Source of the DNA: Lysinibacillus xylanilyticus
GTDB lineage: Bacteria; Bacillota; Bacilli; Bacillales_A; Planococcaceae
DNA: 64,000 nt
Direction of reading: 5' to 3'
NCBI RefSeq assembly: GCF_001708185.1
Contig: NZ_MDDN01000004.1
Span: forward strand, 1-64,000
Shown: positions 26,381 through 35,329 of the stretch, in pieces
Position numbering within the stretch: position 1 is the stretch's first letter
Layout: each line of letters opens with the position of its first letter
Notes under the pieces: model-generated
What the model saw: only the letters and a program-made list of their open reading frames with translations
What the model was told of the DNA's origin: nothing
Databases searched by the model: none
Made by a program: the position numbers and the translations under genes

Positions 26381-27090
26381 GGAAGTAGCTCATCTTTCTT
26401 GGCAAACCGATAACCGAGGCCGCGAATAGTTTTTATAAAGACTGGTTTCCTAGGGCACTCTTCAATTTTTTCACGAAGTCTGCTAATTTGGACCATAATG
26501 GCATTGTCATCAGCAATATAATACTCATTCCATGCACGTTCAAAAATTTGTTTTTTTGTAAAAACGCGTCCCGGTTCACTCATCAAGAGTTTTAACAGTT
26601 CATATTCTCGAGCACTGAGCAGAATCGGTTTGTCTTTAATATATAGCACACATTCGTGGTGCGACAAACGTAAATCCCCCACCTTCAGCTGAGAGGGTTG
26701 TTGAACTGATAATGAGTCATTAAACTCATAAAACCTCCGTAATTGGGCTTGAATTCTAGCTGTCACTTCTAAAGGACTAAATGGTTTCGAAATATAATCA
26801 TCTGCTCCTAATTTCAAACCTGCTATTTTATCGTAGTCCTGGCTTTTGGAAGAAAGTAAAATAACTGGGATTTTATATTCTTGACGGATCATTTGCAACA
26901 GTTGATAACCGTCGATGATTGGCATCATAATATCTAGAATGGCAAGGTCAATCGCCTGACTTTTCAATTGATCGAAAGCTGTTTTGCCGTCGAAAGCTTC
27001 TAATGTAATATATCCTTCCGCATGTAAGTAAAGCTTTAACAAGTCTACAATATCAGGATCATCATCAACGATCAGTATCGTTTTAGCCAT
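26377..27090 (-). CDS. OmpR-family response regulator
   Basis: A 237-aa regulator with a receiver domain (acidic pair DDD near residue 9-11, phospho-Asp in LAILDIMMP, Lys in SKPF) and a winged-helix DNA-binding domain (LSAREYELLKLLM ... IRGLGYRF). It is coupled with the kinase by a 4-base overlap, and the operon reads toward the membrane hydrolase gene. The start follows aaggagga. Confidence 0.95.
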   Translation of the reverse strand: MAKTILIVDDDPDIVDLLKLYLHAEGYITLEAFDGKTAFDQLKSQAIDLAILDIMMPIIDGYQLLQMIRQEYKIPVILLSSKSQDYDKIAGLKLGADDYISKPFSPLEVTARIQAQLRRFYEFNDSLSVQQPSQLKVGDLRLSHHECVLYIKDKPILLSAREYELLKLLMSEPGRVFTKKQIFERAWNEYYIADDNAIMVQISRLREKIEECPRKPVFIKTIRGLGYRFAKKDELLP

Positions 27091-27156
27091 AGTCTATCCT
27101 CCTTCACATATCCTTTAATGTATTCTAAGCTGAAATATTTTAGCCGTCAGGATCAT

Positions 27157-27195
27157 AAAAAAAATGCCAGCTTCACATATTGTGACAACTGGCGG
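27157..27195 (-). terminator. Terminator of the DUF3995 gene
   Basis: On the minus strand gccag(t)t-gtcac / gtga-a-gctggc forms an interrupted stem followed by eight T (27154-27161 complement). Confidence 0.65.
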
Positions 27196-27357
27196 TCACT
27201 TGAGCATACTTTAAAAATAAAGATGTAGAATGACATAAATGGTTTCACTGTCAATCCCCTACACCTACAAAACTGACAGTATAATATTAGGAGCGATTCC
27301 CTTTGCTACCGCCCCGACCCTCGTCCTGACAGCAAACTTATTTTTAAGGGATTCATT

Positions 27358-27780
27358 TTAAAACAACAAAATGATATAGACAAAGCCTAAGAATAAACAA
27401 AATGGACTGTAAAGCCAAGTATCATATCTAGCAAACTGCGAATGTTTAATGTTTTTGAAAAACCCAACATACTTAAAATCACCAATTGCCCTAAATATGA
27501 AAACGAAAGCACAAACAATACTTCCAATTTTAGATAAATTATTTGCTTGGAACCCTTGCGAATAACCTGCTTGCACAATAATAATGACACTAGCTAGTAG
27601 AATGAGAATAGCTACGATTAATGTTCCCCATTTCTTCGGAGTAAAAGCCAGTTTCTGCTCTCCCTTTTTTACAGGAATAGCAACAACAGAGCCCCAACGA
27701 CCTCCAAAAGCCCAATAAATATGCATCAAACTGATCAACCATAGAAGCCCTACAGCTATTAATATTAATAGTAATTTCAT
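27358..27780 (-). CDS. DUF3995 membrane protein
   Basis: A 140-aa integral membrane protein with four hydrophobic segments and the DUF3995 signatures HIYWAFGGRWG near the N-terminus and RAIGDFKYVGFFK followed by FARYDTWLYSPFCL. The function is unknown. Its promoter region contains the same 19-bp palindromic site as the neighbouring tetR, so it is probably the regulated target of that repressor. The start follows ggggggcg. Confidence 0.88.
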   Translation of the reverse strand: MKLLLILIAVGLLWLISLMHIYWAFGGRWGSVVAIPVKKGEQKLAFTPKKWGTLIVAILILLASVIIIVQAGYSQGFQANNLSKIGSIVCAFVFIFRAIGDFKYVGFFKNIKHSQFARYDTWLYSPFCLFLGFVYIILLF

Positions 27781-27810
27781 TTATTCGCCCCCCATGTCGT
27801 AATTTCAAGC

Positions 27811-27832
27811 AAAACATACACTACCGTATGTT
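27811..27832. promoter_or_regulatory. TetR operator copy 1 (upstream of DUF3995 gene)
   Basis: The sequence aaaacatacactaccgtatg is a palindrome (catac ... gtatg) located 31 bp upstream of the DUF3995 start. The same 19 bases occur inverted in front of tetR. Confidence 0.8.
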
Positions 27833-28023
27833 ATAGTAAAAAATTTTGTCCCTTCAGGTTTTATAACCCTATTAGGGACGTTTATTATCGTGTCAGGTAT
27901 GTTGATTAGTAGGTTTATTATTGGCCCATAAAAGGATTTTTTCGTTGATATTATGCCAATGTATGCCTATTTTATTGTAGCAAAATTTAGTGTCCTCAAA
28001 TTATTTCCAATGGATCCAAATGG

Positions 28024-28551
28024 TTAATCAATACACCTGTTATCGTGTATTAAAAGCTCAACCATTTTATCAATATCAAAATTAGGATTTGCTTCGAACC
28101 TTGTCATCCATCCTACATACGTTAAATAGGCAAGTCTCGCTCGATCAATTGATTCAGTCTCGTTTATGCCCAATTTTTGATACAATTTTGCAACACAAGA
28201 AATTCTCTGTTCTTCAATATCCACTAATCGCGCTGCCACAACAGGGTCATATTTAGCCCAAGTATAAATGCCAATTTCCATTTTTTTATCTCGATTAAAA
28301 CTAATCTGTAGTAGCTGTTCTAATGAGGCATCCTGTTGCTCCATACTTTGAACAATTAGCTTTGTTGCATGCATTTCCCAATAATCGAGCATGGAATCTA
28401 ACAGCTCTTGGTGGTCACGAAAATAGTGATAGAAGCTGCCTTTGCTTATTTTTAGCAATCGAGCAAGTGCTTCAATACGAACTTTATGTATTCCTTCATC
28501 AGCTAATTGTTGTAATCCTGCTTTTATCCAATCTTCCCTCGTTAATTGCAT
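28024..28551 (-). CDS. TetR/AcrR-family repressor
   Basis: A 175-aa TetR-family regulator with an N-terminal HTH (GLQQLADEGIHKVRIEALAR, LLKISKGSFYHYFRDHQELLD) and a helical ligand-binding C-terminus. Its start follows ggagagatgac. An operator copy overlaps the promoter region 15-36 bp upstream of the start, and another lies before the DUF3995 gene. It therefore probably represses itself and that gene; the ligand is unknown. Confidence 0.93.
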   Translation of the reverse strand: MQLTREDWIKAGLQQLADEGIHKVRIEALARLLKISKGSFYHYFRDHQELLDSMLDYWEMHATKLIVQSMEQQDASLEQLLQISFNRDKKMEIGIYTWAKYDPVVAARLVDIEEQRISCVAKLYQKLGINETESIDRARLAYLTYVGWMTRFEANPNFDIDKMVELLIHDNRCID

Positions 28552-28565
28552 GTCATCTCTCCAAT

Positions 28566-28587
28566 AAAATACGGTAGTGTATGTTTT
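28566..28587. promoter_or_regulatory. TetR operator copy 2 (upstream of tetR)
   Basis: Inverted copy of the 27811 site: read on the minus strand it gives aaaacatacactaccgtatt, identical over 19 bases. It lies just before the repressor gene, as expected for autoregulation. Confidence 0.8.
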
Positions 28588-28621
28588 ACGTTATATTACA
28601 ATTATTTTCATTTTTTGTCAA

Positions 28622-28738
28622 TTATTCATTCTGGTTATTTTTATGAACTTTAATGTTGTTGTTAATCGTAACATTGATCGTTATCACCCTTGGTAAAATA
28701 CATGCACATAGTAAAATTATTGACACAAGTTTTTTCAT
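28622..28738 (-). CDS. Small signal-peptide-like ORF, 38 aa
   Basis: This small frame starts ATG with agagg nine bases upstream and encodes a lysine-led hydrophobic signal-like segment (MKKLVSIILLCACILP) followed by a short polar tail (NNNIKVHKNNQNE). The pattern recalls exported signalling peptides of the Phr type, but no Rap-like partner is adjacent. It lies right after the terminator of the MORN-AAA gene. Confidence 0.4.
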   Translation of the reverse strand: MKKLVSIILLCACILPRVITINVTINNNIKVHKNNQNE

Positions 28739-28765
28739 TATTCATCCTCTTTTCTTATTTCTTTG

Positions 28766-28800
28766 TGGGAAAAGCCAAGGTTATTTAGTTACCTTGGCCA
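28766..28800 (-). terminator. Terminator of the MORN-AAA gene
   Basis: The stem gccaaggt (28774-28781) pairs with accttggc (28791-28798) and is followed on the minus strand by tttt. It sits 14 bp past the stop codon. Confidence 0.7.
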
Positions 28801-28813
28801 TGGTTCACAACAA

Positions 28814-30502
28814 CTAGAATGTATTATCAAATAGATTTTCTGTTATGCCTAGTAAAATATCTTCCTCTGTAAATTCCATTAATTTCTCTTTCGTAATATT
28901 CTCCTGTTGAATGAGGCGGTTGGATTGAATGGTTACAAGCTTTTCAAATAAGTTTCGGATATAACGACCGTTTGAGAAATTTGGAATCGATTCAACTGGA
29001 ATTTGATGTAATTGGTCCTTCATATGGTGTGCAAATGCTTCACCATATTGATAATCATTATTTTTACATAGCATCGCGAAAATATCATAAAGCTCATCCG
29101 TGCTAAAATTATCAAATTTGACAAAATGATTGAAGCGCGATTTGAACCCTGGATTGGCAAGCAAAAATTCCTCCATGAGCTCTGTATAACCAGCAACGAT
29201 GATCACTAAATCATCACGTAAATCTTCCATCGCCTTTAATAGGCTATCAATCGCTTCTTTCCCAAATGCGTCTTGTTTATCATTGATTAGTGAATAGGCC
29301 TCATCTATAAAAAGCACGCCTCCTTTTGCTCTACTCACGACTTCCTGCACCTTTAATGCCGTCTGACCCACATACCCTGCCACTAAGCCCGCACGATCTG
29401 TTTCCACAAAATGCCCGCTTGAAAGCACGCCAAGATACTTATATAGTTGGCCTATTATACGCGCCACAGTTGTTTTCCCTGTGCCTGGATTCCCAGAGAA
29501 CACAAGATGATATGTTATCGGGAAGCTTGTTAAACCATGGTCAACACGCAAGCTTTGAATTTTAATAAAGTTAATTAAATTATGTAATTCCTTCTTGGCA
29601 TTAGGAAGTCCTACAAGCCCATCTAGCTGCTTCTGTAATTTTTCAATCTCTCGCTCAATTTCTGGTGTAATTCGTAAACGTTCACCATTGATAAATTCAC
29701 CACTATAAATAATCTTTCCCTCTTCATTAAAATAATCTCCCCGACCATGCTTTTCACCATTTGCAAGTTCCCCGATATAACAAGCCTGTCCATTAGCATA
29801 ATAAAGCGTACCATGTCCTGTCATAGCATCCTCTTTAAATTGACCCTCCGCTTCGAGCTCACCTAGTCTAGAATAGATTTTTCCTTTTCCATGTTTCATA
29901 TCCTCAAAGAAATAGCCTTCATACTGAAGCGTTGTTACACCATTTGCAAGCTCCTCTGCACTTGGCGACTCTGGTGCATAGTAAAGCTTTCCTGCTCCTT
30001 GCATATGGTGCCAAATAAAATCACCTTCATATTGTAAAAAACCACTTGGATAGAATTGTTTTCCCTTGCCTTTTTTCATGCCATGGACAAAATCACCCTC
30101 AAATAGTGGCTGATTTAAATGTGGATGCAGTGTACGAAGCTCTTTAAATGGGGCAATAACATCTTCCTCAAAATACAAAATTCCGTAACCATCCATTAAA
30201 TCATTACGAAAATGCCCCTCGTAATAGACCTTACCGTCCCTATATAAAATTCCATTCCCTTGTTTTTTATTTTGAATAAATTCGCCTTGATATATCATTT
30301 GTCCTTTTAAATACATGATCCCGTTACCTTGCTTCATGTGATTGGCGAATTCACCCTCGAATAATAATTCACCTTCCTGGTCAAATATCGTCCCCTTTCC
30401 ATCATAAATGTCATGCCCAAAGTCGTTCTTCTTCACACTGCCACGATACATTAATGTACCATTTGGATAAAATATCTCTTTTTCTTCATATTTATGTGTC
30501 AT
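28814..30502 (-). CDS. MORN-repeat / AAA+ ATPase fusion (CbxX/SpoVK-like)
   Basis: A 562-aa fusion. Residues about 5-275 hold roughly nine MORN-type repeats (YEGDF, YQGEFIQNKKQGNGILY, YEGHFRNDLMDGYGILYF pattern), which usually bind lipids or membranes. Residues about 285-562 form an AAA+ ATPase of the CbxX/CfqX/SpoVK class with Walker A GNPGTGKTT, Walker B LFIDEAYSL, a sensor-1 region (IIVAGYTELM) and an arginine region (NPGFKSRFNH). It starts at ATG 30502 behind aaaggatgg; the TTG extension lacks support. It is probably a remodelling ATPase delivered to the membrane; substrate unknown. Confidence 0.9.
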   Translation of the reverse strand: MTHKYEEKEIFYPNGTLMYRGSVKKNDFGHDIYDGKGTIFDQEGELLFEGEFANHMKQGNGIMYLKGQMIYQGEFIQNKKQGNGILYRDGKVYYEGHFRNDLMDGYGILYFEEDVIAPFKELRTLHPHLNQPLFEGDFVHGMKKGKGKQFYPSGFLQYEGDFIWHHMQGAGKLYYAPESPSAEELANGVTTLQYEGYFFEDMKHGKGKIYSRLGELEAEGQFKEDAMTGHGTLYYANGQACYIGELANGEKHGRGDYFNEEGKIIYSGEFINGERLRITPEIEREIEKLQKQLDGLVGLPNAKKELHNLINFIKIQSLRVDHGLTSFPITYHLVFSGNPGTGKTTVARIIGQLYKYLGVLSSGHFVETDRAGLVAGYVGQTALKVQEVVSRAKGGVLFIDEAYSLINDKQDAFGKEAIDSLLKAMEDLRDDLVIIVAGYTELMEEFLLANPGFKSRFNHFVKFDNFSTDELYDIFAMLCKNNDYQYGEAFAHHMKDQLHQIPVESIPNFSNGRYIRNLFEKLVTIQSNRLIQQENITKEKLMEFTEEDILLGITENLFDNTF

Positions 30503-30595
30503 TTGATTGCCATCCTTTATCAATTCAGTATATGCTCAATTATAGCGTGGAAAATAATGCATATGTGCGAATTTTTAGAATTTAAGGAGTTTAAC

Positions 30596-31024
30596 ATGAA
30601 AAAAAGATACAAAATATTAATTGCGATCCTATTACCTCTTATCATTTTATTTGTTTCAACAATGCTACTAACTCGCGATTCAACTTTTGATGAAGAGGTT
30701 ATTGAACGACTTGATATCAAGCAAATTAAGGAAATTGAAGTAATTCGAGCTTCGGATGAAAAAACAATCACGATTACAGATGCGAATAAAATCAATCAAA
30801 TTATGCAACAATTTGATACCCAGCCACTTCGCAAAGTATATTTTGCTAATGCGGATTATGATGAGGCTTATTGGTTAACGTTACATATTAACGATAATCG
30901 TGAAATTGGCTTACGTTTGGATGACGCAAAGCATCTATTTGTTTATTTATATGAGGAAAACTATATGAAAGATTATGAGCTTTTAGGGGATTTAAATACG
31001 ACCTTTATTGAGGAACTTTTTTAA
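30596..31024 (+). CDS. Membrane-anchored small protein, 142 aa
   Basis: A 142-aa protein with one N-terminal hydrophobic anchor (residues 7-27, ILIAILLPLIILFVSTMLL) and an extracytoplasmic domain of mixed strands and acidic turns (IKEIEVIRASDEKTITI, YDEAYWLTLHINDNREIGL). The start at 30596 is set by ttaaggag; the longer frame lacks a site. It is divergent from the MORN-AAA gene with a 93-bp gap. The family resembles small Bacillus membrane-attached proteins of unknown function; I cannot name it. Confidence 0.7.
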   Translation: MKKRYKILIAILLPLIILFVSTMLLTRDSTFDEEVIERLDIKQIKEIEVIRASDEKTITITDANKINQIMQQFDTQPLRKVYFANADYDEAYWLTLHINDNREIGLRLDDAKHLFVYLYEENYMKDYELLGDLNTTFIEELF

Positions 31025-31043
31025 GAACTATAAATACCATACC

Positions 31044-31086
31044 AATGGTAAAAATCCGCTTCAAGCCTACGCGGATTTTTACCATT
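31044..31086. terminator. Bidirectional terminator
   Basis: A perfect 16-bp stem (31044-31059 with 31071-31086, aatggtaaaaatccgc) separates the convergent genes at 30596 and 31129. U-tracts arise within the stem on both strands (attttt/aaaaat). Confidence 0.75.
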
Positions 31087-31128
31087 TACATAGGAAGCTT
31101 CTAGCATACTTATGGACTGTCCGAATGT

Positions 31129-32109
31129 TTATATATAGCGATAATTTTGCTGCATCGATTGAATCGTTTCAATGATCTCTTCTCTAAGCTCAATTGGCTC
31201 TAACACCTCTATGTTTGCTCCTTGGCTCAGCAGCCACATTTTAATGCCGCGTCCAAAAACTTCTGCTTCAAATAAACATTGTCCATCTTTCTTGGATACT
31301 ATTTTTGCAGTTGGCAAGCGATCTAATACAGCCTGCGGAGATGCTCCTTTAAAGACAAATTTTATACGCATCAACTCGCCAGCATGCATAAACTGGATGC
31401 GTTTACGAAACTCTCCTTCTTGAAAACGCTCGGCATAAGGTATTTGAAACTTTTGATTGAGCTCAAGAAAATGTTGTATACGGTCGACTCTATAGACAAT
31501 GGGCGAATCCTTTTCATGCTTATTATCATCATAAGCAATTAAATAAAAGTAGTATTCTGAGAAAATAACGGCGAGCGGTTTTAAAATCTTTTCTCTAGGA
31601 ATTGTTTCACATTCACGCAAATAATCAATTTTAATGATTTTCTTTTTTTGAATGGCCTCAGAAATCCCCCAAATTAAATGTAATAAAGATTTTTTATGAT
31701 TTAAATCTACGTACAAATGTTTTTCATTTAAAATAATATTGTGAATAAATTCCTGTTTATCGGCTGCAACAATCGAAATAAGTTTATCTATAATATCACT
31801 CATTTCTGATTTTAGAAGGGCTCTAGATTCAATCAAAATTTTGACAATCGCCAACACTTGCTCTTTTGATAAAATACTTTTCCCTGTATTCGTCAGCCTG
31901 TACACCTTTTCTACTCGCACATATTCTAAATGGCAATTTAATTTAGCTTTATCAATATAATCGCGAATTTCATTCAAGTCCCGTTGTATGGTTTTTTCCC
32001 CAACATTATGTGTAAATGCTTCTTGTTTTTTGTTAATTCCTTGACCATCCATCAGTCTGTCAAACATTGAAATGACGCGATAGCCTTTATTTTGTTGTGA
32101 ATCTACCAT
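31129..32109 (-). CDS. WYL-domain transcriptional regulator
   Basis: A 326-aa regulator of the YafY/DeoR-WYL type: an N-terminal HTH (RVISMFDRL ... VGEKTIQRDLNEIRDYI), a middle linker, and a WYL domain (IKIDYLREC ... YFYLIAYDDNKH ... VYRVDRIQ), ending with a WCX-type C-terminal segment. WYL proteins often sense nucleic acids or ligands and control defence or metabolic genes. The ATG at 32109 is preferred over an upstream GTG. No target operon is obvious. Confidence 0.88.
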   Translation of the reverse strand: MVDSQQNKGYRVISMFDRLMDGQGINKKQEAFTHNVGEKTIQRDLNEIRDYIDKAKLNCHLEYVRVEKVYRLTNTGKSILSKEQVLAIVKILIESRALLKSEMSDIIDKLISIVAADKQEFIHNIILNEKHLYVDLNHKKSLLHLIWGISEAIQKKKIIKIDYLRECETIPREKILKPLAVIFSEYYFYLIAYDDNKHEKDSPIVYRVDRIQHFLELNQKFQIPYAERFQEGEFRKRIQFMHAGELMRIKFVFKGASPQAVLDRLPTAKIVSKKDGQCLFEAEVFGRGIKMWLLSQGANIEVLEPIELREEIIETIQSMQQNYRYI

Positions 32110-32317
32110 ATATCCCACTCTTTCTTCATAGTTACTTCCCCATTATACAAAATGAGTTGGACACTATTAGTCCTTTTAACTACGGAATTTCTATATTATA
32201 GGTATAATTGGTACTATACTAATTTATCAACAAAATATCATAAAACAGACTAAATATACTATATTTTTGTTATAATTAACTTTAATTTTACAATGTATTG
32301 CGCCTTTACACATAAAA

Positions 32318-32346
32318 AGGACTTCAATCTTATTGATTGAAGTCCT
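32318..32346 (-). terminator. Terminator, minus strand
   Basis: A perfect 12-bp stem (32318-32329 with 32335-32346, aggacttcaatc/gattgaagtcct) followed by T-rich sequence on the minus strand; it likely ends the 33523-32601 operon. Confidence 0.8.
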
Positions 32347-32600
32347 AACTAGATTATTCCTTTACTCTTACTAATGTGCTATCCAGTACAGATGAAGTAA
32401 AAAACTCTTGCTTCTTCCTCCATAGCTTAGGTAGCGATTTCTCGGAAGCGAACGAGCATTTCTGTATACTCCTCCCCCCTCCTCCAACCATATTGCAAAG
32501 CCTCACTATGATATTACGACTATCGTTTCTTGATTGTATAGAGTTTGTTTCTACAATTTCTTTGCCTGCCACAAAATCTGTTGTTGAGCATACAAAACTT
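32347..32600. other. Intergenic region without clear gene
   Basis: Between the stop of the deoxyribosyltransferase and the terminator there is about 250 bp with an open minus-strand frame of biased composition (many Ser/Arg/Lys). It has no family resemblance and its start lies inside the neighbouring gene; I see no supported feature. Confidence 0.3.
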
Positions 32601-33080
32601 CTATTTTTTATATTTTTGAACGGCTTGAACAGCTTCTTCAATGGAAGATGTAATGATTCCATTACGTTTAATCAAGCCTATAACAAATAAATTCCGATAA
32701 ACAAATTGATTTTCCATTCCATCACGTACAAGTGCCTCAATTTTCATCATATTGTCTCGACCTTGTTGACGAACATCTGTAAATACGCCAACGATTGGTC
32801 GATTCAGCATCGCAAATGCACCTATCTCTGCTGCTACACCCGAATCAATCTCAACACCATCTAAAACAGCTACTAATACATCACTATTTTGTAGCATCTC
32901 TAAATCCGCGTGTGCAATCGCCAAACTATCTGCGTATGCGGTTTTATCATTGATCGCATCATTCTCCTGTGGTACATATAATTCAATACCCGGCACTGCC
33001 TCTCTAATTGCCGTAGCAAGTTGTTCGTTGACTAAACGATCTCCTAAAGAAAATAATCCATTTGCTAAGTATGCTTTCAT
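32601..33080 (-). CDS. Nucleoside 2-deoxyribosyltransferase-like protein
   Basis: A 159-aa protein of the nucleoside 2-deoxyribosyltransferase family, which swaps bases between deoxynucleosides. It opens with KAYLANGLFSLGDR (substrate-binding start). An acidic NSDVLVAVLDGVEIDSG stretch follows, and the catalytic Glu is expected in VAAEIGAF. The start overlaps the GNAT stop by four bases (ATGA), so both genes form one operon. The length matches the family. It could serve nucleotide salvage; its exact substrate is unknown. Confidence 0.88.
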   Translation of the reverse strand: MKAYLANGLFSLGDRLVNEQLATAIREAVPGIELYVPQENDAINDKTAYADSLAIAHADLEMLQNSDVLVAVLDGVEIDSGVAAEIGAFAMLNRPIVGVFTDVRQQGRDNMMKIEALVRDGMENQFVYRNLFVIGLIKRNGIITSSIEEAVQAVQKYKK

Positions 33081-33523
33081 GCTAAAACTCCTCCAATATT
33101 TTTTTCAAACACTATTTTATGTCGACCTTTATGATCAACAAATGTTGAAACAATGTCAAATCCATGTTTAAGATTTGTGATAAGCATTGCCTTTCGCTCA
33201 TTTCTACCATATGTACGAACTTTTTTAAAGCCAAGAGTCTGTAGATGTTCATGCTGCTGTCTCATTAACTGACTTGCAATCCCTTTACCACGTTGCGTTT
33301 CATGGACACCACCTAACCAGCTATAAAAAACACCATCAGGATGAGTGTAACCTAATTTAAAGCCTATTACTTTCTCATTCTCTACAGCTAATAAACAAAT
33401 TAGCCCTTCTTTACATTCAAGTTTTTCTAGTGGTAGATTTGTTCCATCAAATACATGGGCATGAATTTCCTGCAACTGCTTCAACCAATCATATGGTACG
33501 CCTCCAATTGTAACGATATGCAT
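33077..33523 (-). CDS. GNAT-family N-acetyltransferase
   Basis: A 148-aa GNAT acetyltransferase using acetyl-CoA. The fold signature is the strand FYSWLGGVHETQRGKGIASQLMRQQHEHL, with R-G-K-G-I-A forming the pyrophosphate-binding loop, and MLITNLKHGFDIV near the end. ATG 33523 follows aggggtg; the upstream GTG is less likely. It is the first gene of an operon with the deoxyribosyltransferase. The acceptor substrate is unknown. Confidence 0.9.
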   Translation of the reverse strand: MHIVTIGGVPYDWLKQLQEIHAHVFDGTNLPLEKLECKEGLICLLAVENEKVIGFKLGYTHPDGVFYSWLGGVHETQRGKGIASQLMRQQHEHLQTLGFKKVRTYGRNERKAMLITNLKHGFDIVSTFVDHKGRHKIVFEKNIGGVLA

Positions 33524-33679
33524 TTGTCTCACCCCTATCTGTATAGTCGTTAATTATAGCAGAAAAGGTTTATTTACATTACTGATTCATTCTACCTCTT
33601 AAATAGTAGGTATTCTCAAGACACCTACCATAGTTGGCTGACAAATACTCTCACAGGGTATGGTTTTTATAGACAGTGA

Positions 33680-34150
33680 TCATACTAGGTACCTTTTGAT
33701 TTGCTGCTCAAACACTTTTTCATAGTATAGTTTGCGCGGATAGCGTTCTTCCTGTAACACCTTATAGAGGACGGATTGGCCTTCTTCGTAGCGAACAGCA
33801 TCTTCGCATTCATCATAAAATCGCCGTGATAACTGTCTTATTGATAGGTTAGCTTTCTTTGCGCTAACTCTCCACCCAAATTGAATCATAGCATGCTGGT
33901 CTGTGGGATTCCGATAGGTATCAAAGACAATACATGTATCTGGTTGTAGCTTATTAGCAAATACTAAAACATGCCCAGTATGTACAGATTGATTAAAATA
34001 ATGTTCGTATATTTCATTAATAGGTACACAAATATCAAGGGCATCCATAATTTCCTGGAAATTCTCTTGAGGGGTGTAATCATCACTCTGTTCATCAGGA
34101 TAATCAACAAGTTCTGTAATTGATGCCATAATCCAAAATTCATACTTCAC
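33680..34150 (-). CDS. Uncharacterised protein, 156 aa
   Basis: I do not recognise this protein. It is cytosolic with acidic N-terminal half (LVDYPDEQSDDYTPQENFQ) and a basic, helical C-terminus (SIRQLSRRFYDE ... EQQIKRYLV). The GTG start lies nine bases after aggag, a good site. It is a single gene between the acetyltransferase operon and the MITE copy at 34.2 kb. Its small acidic character and setting would fit an immunity-type protein, without direct evidence. Confidence 0.6.
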   Translation of the reverse strand: MKYEFWIMASITELVDYPDEQSDDYTPQENFQEIMDALDICVPINEIYEHYFNQSVHTGHVLVFANKLQPDTCIVFDTYRNPTDQHAMIQFGWRVSAKKANLSIRQLSRRFYDECEDAVRYEEGQSVLYKVLQEERYPRKLYYEKVFEQQIKRYLV

Positions 34151-34178
34151 ATTCAGTCACTCCTCATATTTAAAATAT

Positions 34179-34343
34179 CAGGTGTGTTGATTAACCATTT
34201 TTATTCACCCTAATTAATTTAAATGCTCTGATTTCTGCTACGGGCTACAATCAGTTAAAAACGAGAATATATTAGCAAAATATTAACAAAAAATATTTTT
34301 ATTGCTCAATAATAAACCTGTTTTTTCCTAATCAACATACCTA
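34179..34343. mobile_element. MITE copy 1 (165 bp)
   Basis: Ends are near-perfect inverted repeats: left caggtgtgttgatta (34179-34193), right taatcaacatacct plus a (34329-34343). A perfect 9-bp duplication ttaaaatat flanks it (34170-34178 and 34344-34352). No coding capacity is present. The sequence is homologous to copy 2 at 42232-42422 (shared ctcaataataaacct and ctgattt...aatcag segments) but lacks that copy's internal hairpin. Confidence 0.85.
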
Positions 34344-34460
34344 TTAAAATATAACAATTCTACAAGTGTCTTAATCTTTGCTTCTCTAAAAACTATGAGA
34401 GAAACTGCTAGGATCATATACATTATGGAGTTGCTCACTCAATTGTTAATTATTTCTAAA

Positions 34461-35302
34461 CTAGAGTGCAGCTGTAAAAATAAAAGCACGTCCATCCGCA
34501 TTTAAAATCTGTAGCCCGTGATTCGTTTCAACCAATGGTGTATCCCAATGAACATGTCCACAGCAGACCAAAAGCTCAGCAGAGTTCTGTAGTTCTTTCC
34601 AAATATGTGGATTTCCAGGTAGACCTTGTGAGCTAATCTTCGGACTTTCATGAAGTAGCAGGATGTCAGTAACTTGCCTTAAAATGTGTCGAAGTCTTGC
34701 TAAATAATCGTCTTCTTCCATTCGATTTGGTTTATCTACTCTACCAATAATTCCTCCGAGTCCTGCTACTGCAAGATTAGGTACATCATCTTCCCTCCAT
34801 CCGAAAAGTAATGAATACCTGTGGTAGAACCCAATTCAGCTTGTTCCTCATTTGTTAATAGATCGTGATTTCCAACTACACCCGTTACAAATCCAAAATA
34901 ATTTCTAAAAGCACTCCATACAGGCAAAGGATTTCCACTAGCCCCCCTTTTGGTTAGGTCCGTATACAAGTCTCCACATAAACACACCATCACCTTAGCT
35001 GGGTCCAAATCTGACATATGGATTTGGAACAAAAGGGAAAGCACTTCCGCAAGTTCCTCACCTAGTAACTTTGGTGCTTGTTCTACCTGCTCTTGCTTAT
35101 AATCCACGATGCCTTGTAAATCAGATGCAATAATCAGGGCATCTAGCTCCTCTGGCAATCCAAGTATCTCTCCCCAATAAATAGGAAGCAATTCAGAAGA
35201 AATCCCTGTTCCCTTTGATGTTGCGGTAACGTATGGTATTTTCTCTAAAGGCTCCCTAGCAATATCAACAATTTTCAATGCTCTTTTTGTATGTTTTTTC
35301 AT
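34461..35302 (-). pseudogene. Calcineurin-like phosphoesterase, frameshifted
   Basis: Two frames together encode one metallophosphoesterase. The N-terminal frame (35302 to about 34800) carries MVCLCGDLYTD and VTGVVGNHDLLT. The C-terminal frame (about 34800 to 34461) carries LAVAGLGGIIGR, DILLLHESP and LLVCCGHVHWD. They meet near 34795-34800 around FSDG/WREDDVPN by a one-base indel. The reconstruction gives about 280 aa with all metal motifs, so the decay is recent, or the indel is a sequencing error. It sits downstream of the CxxC gene on the same strand, 28 bp apart, as an operon. Confidence 0.8.
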
Positions 35303-35329
35303 TTAAATACCTCACCCTTAAAGTTCCCC

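Noticed and set aside
28622-28738. Rap-Phr quorum-sensing pair for the small peptide
   Set aside because: No Rap-type (TPR regulator of about 380 aa) gene is adjacent; only the peptide-like frame is seen.
32354-32662. Minus-strand 102-aa ORF overlapping the deoxyribosyltransferase end
   Set aside because: Start lies inside the well-supported gene in another frame; composition is not protein-like.
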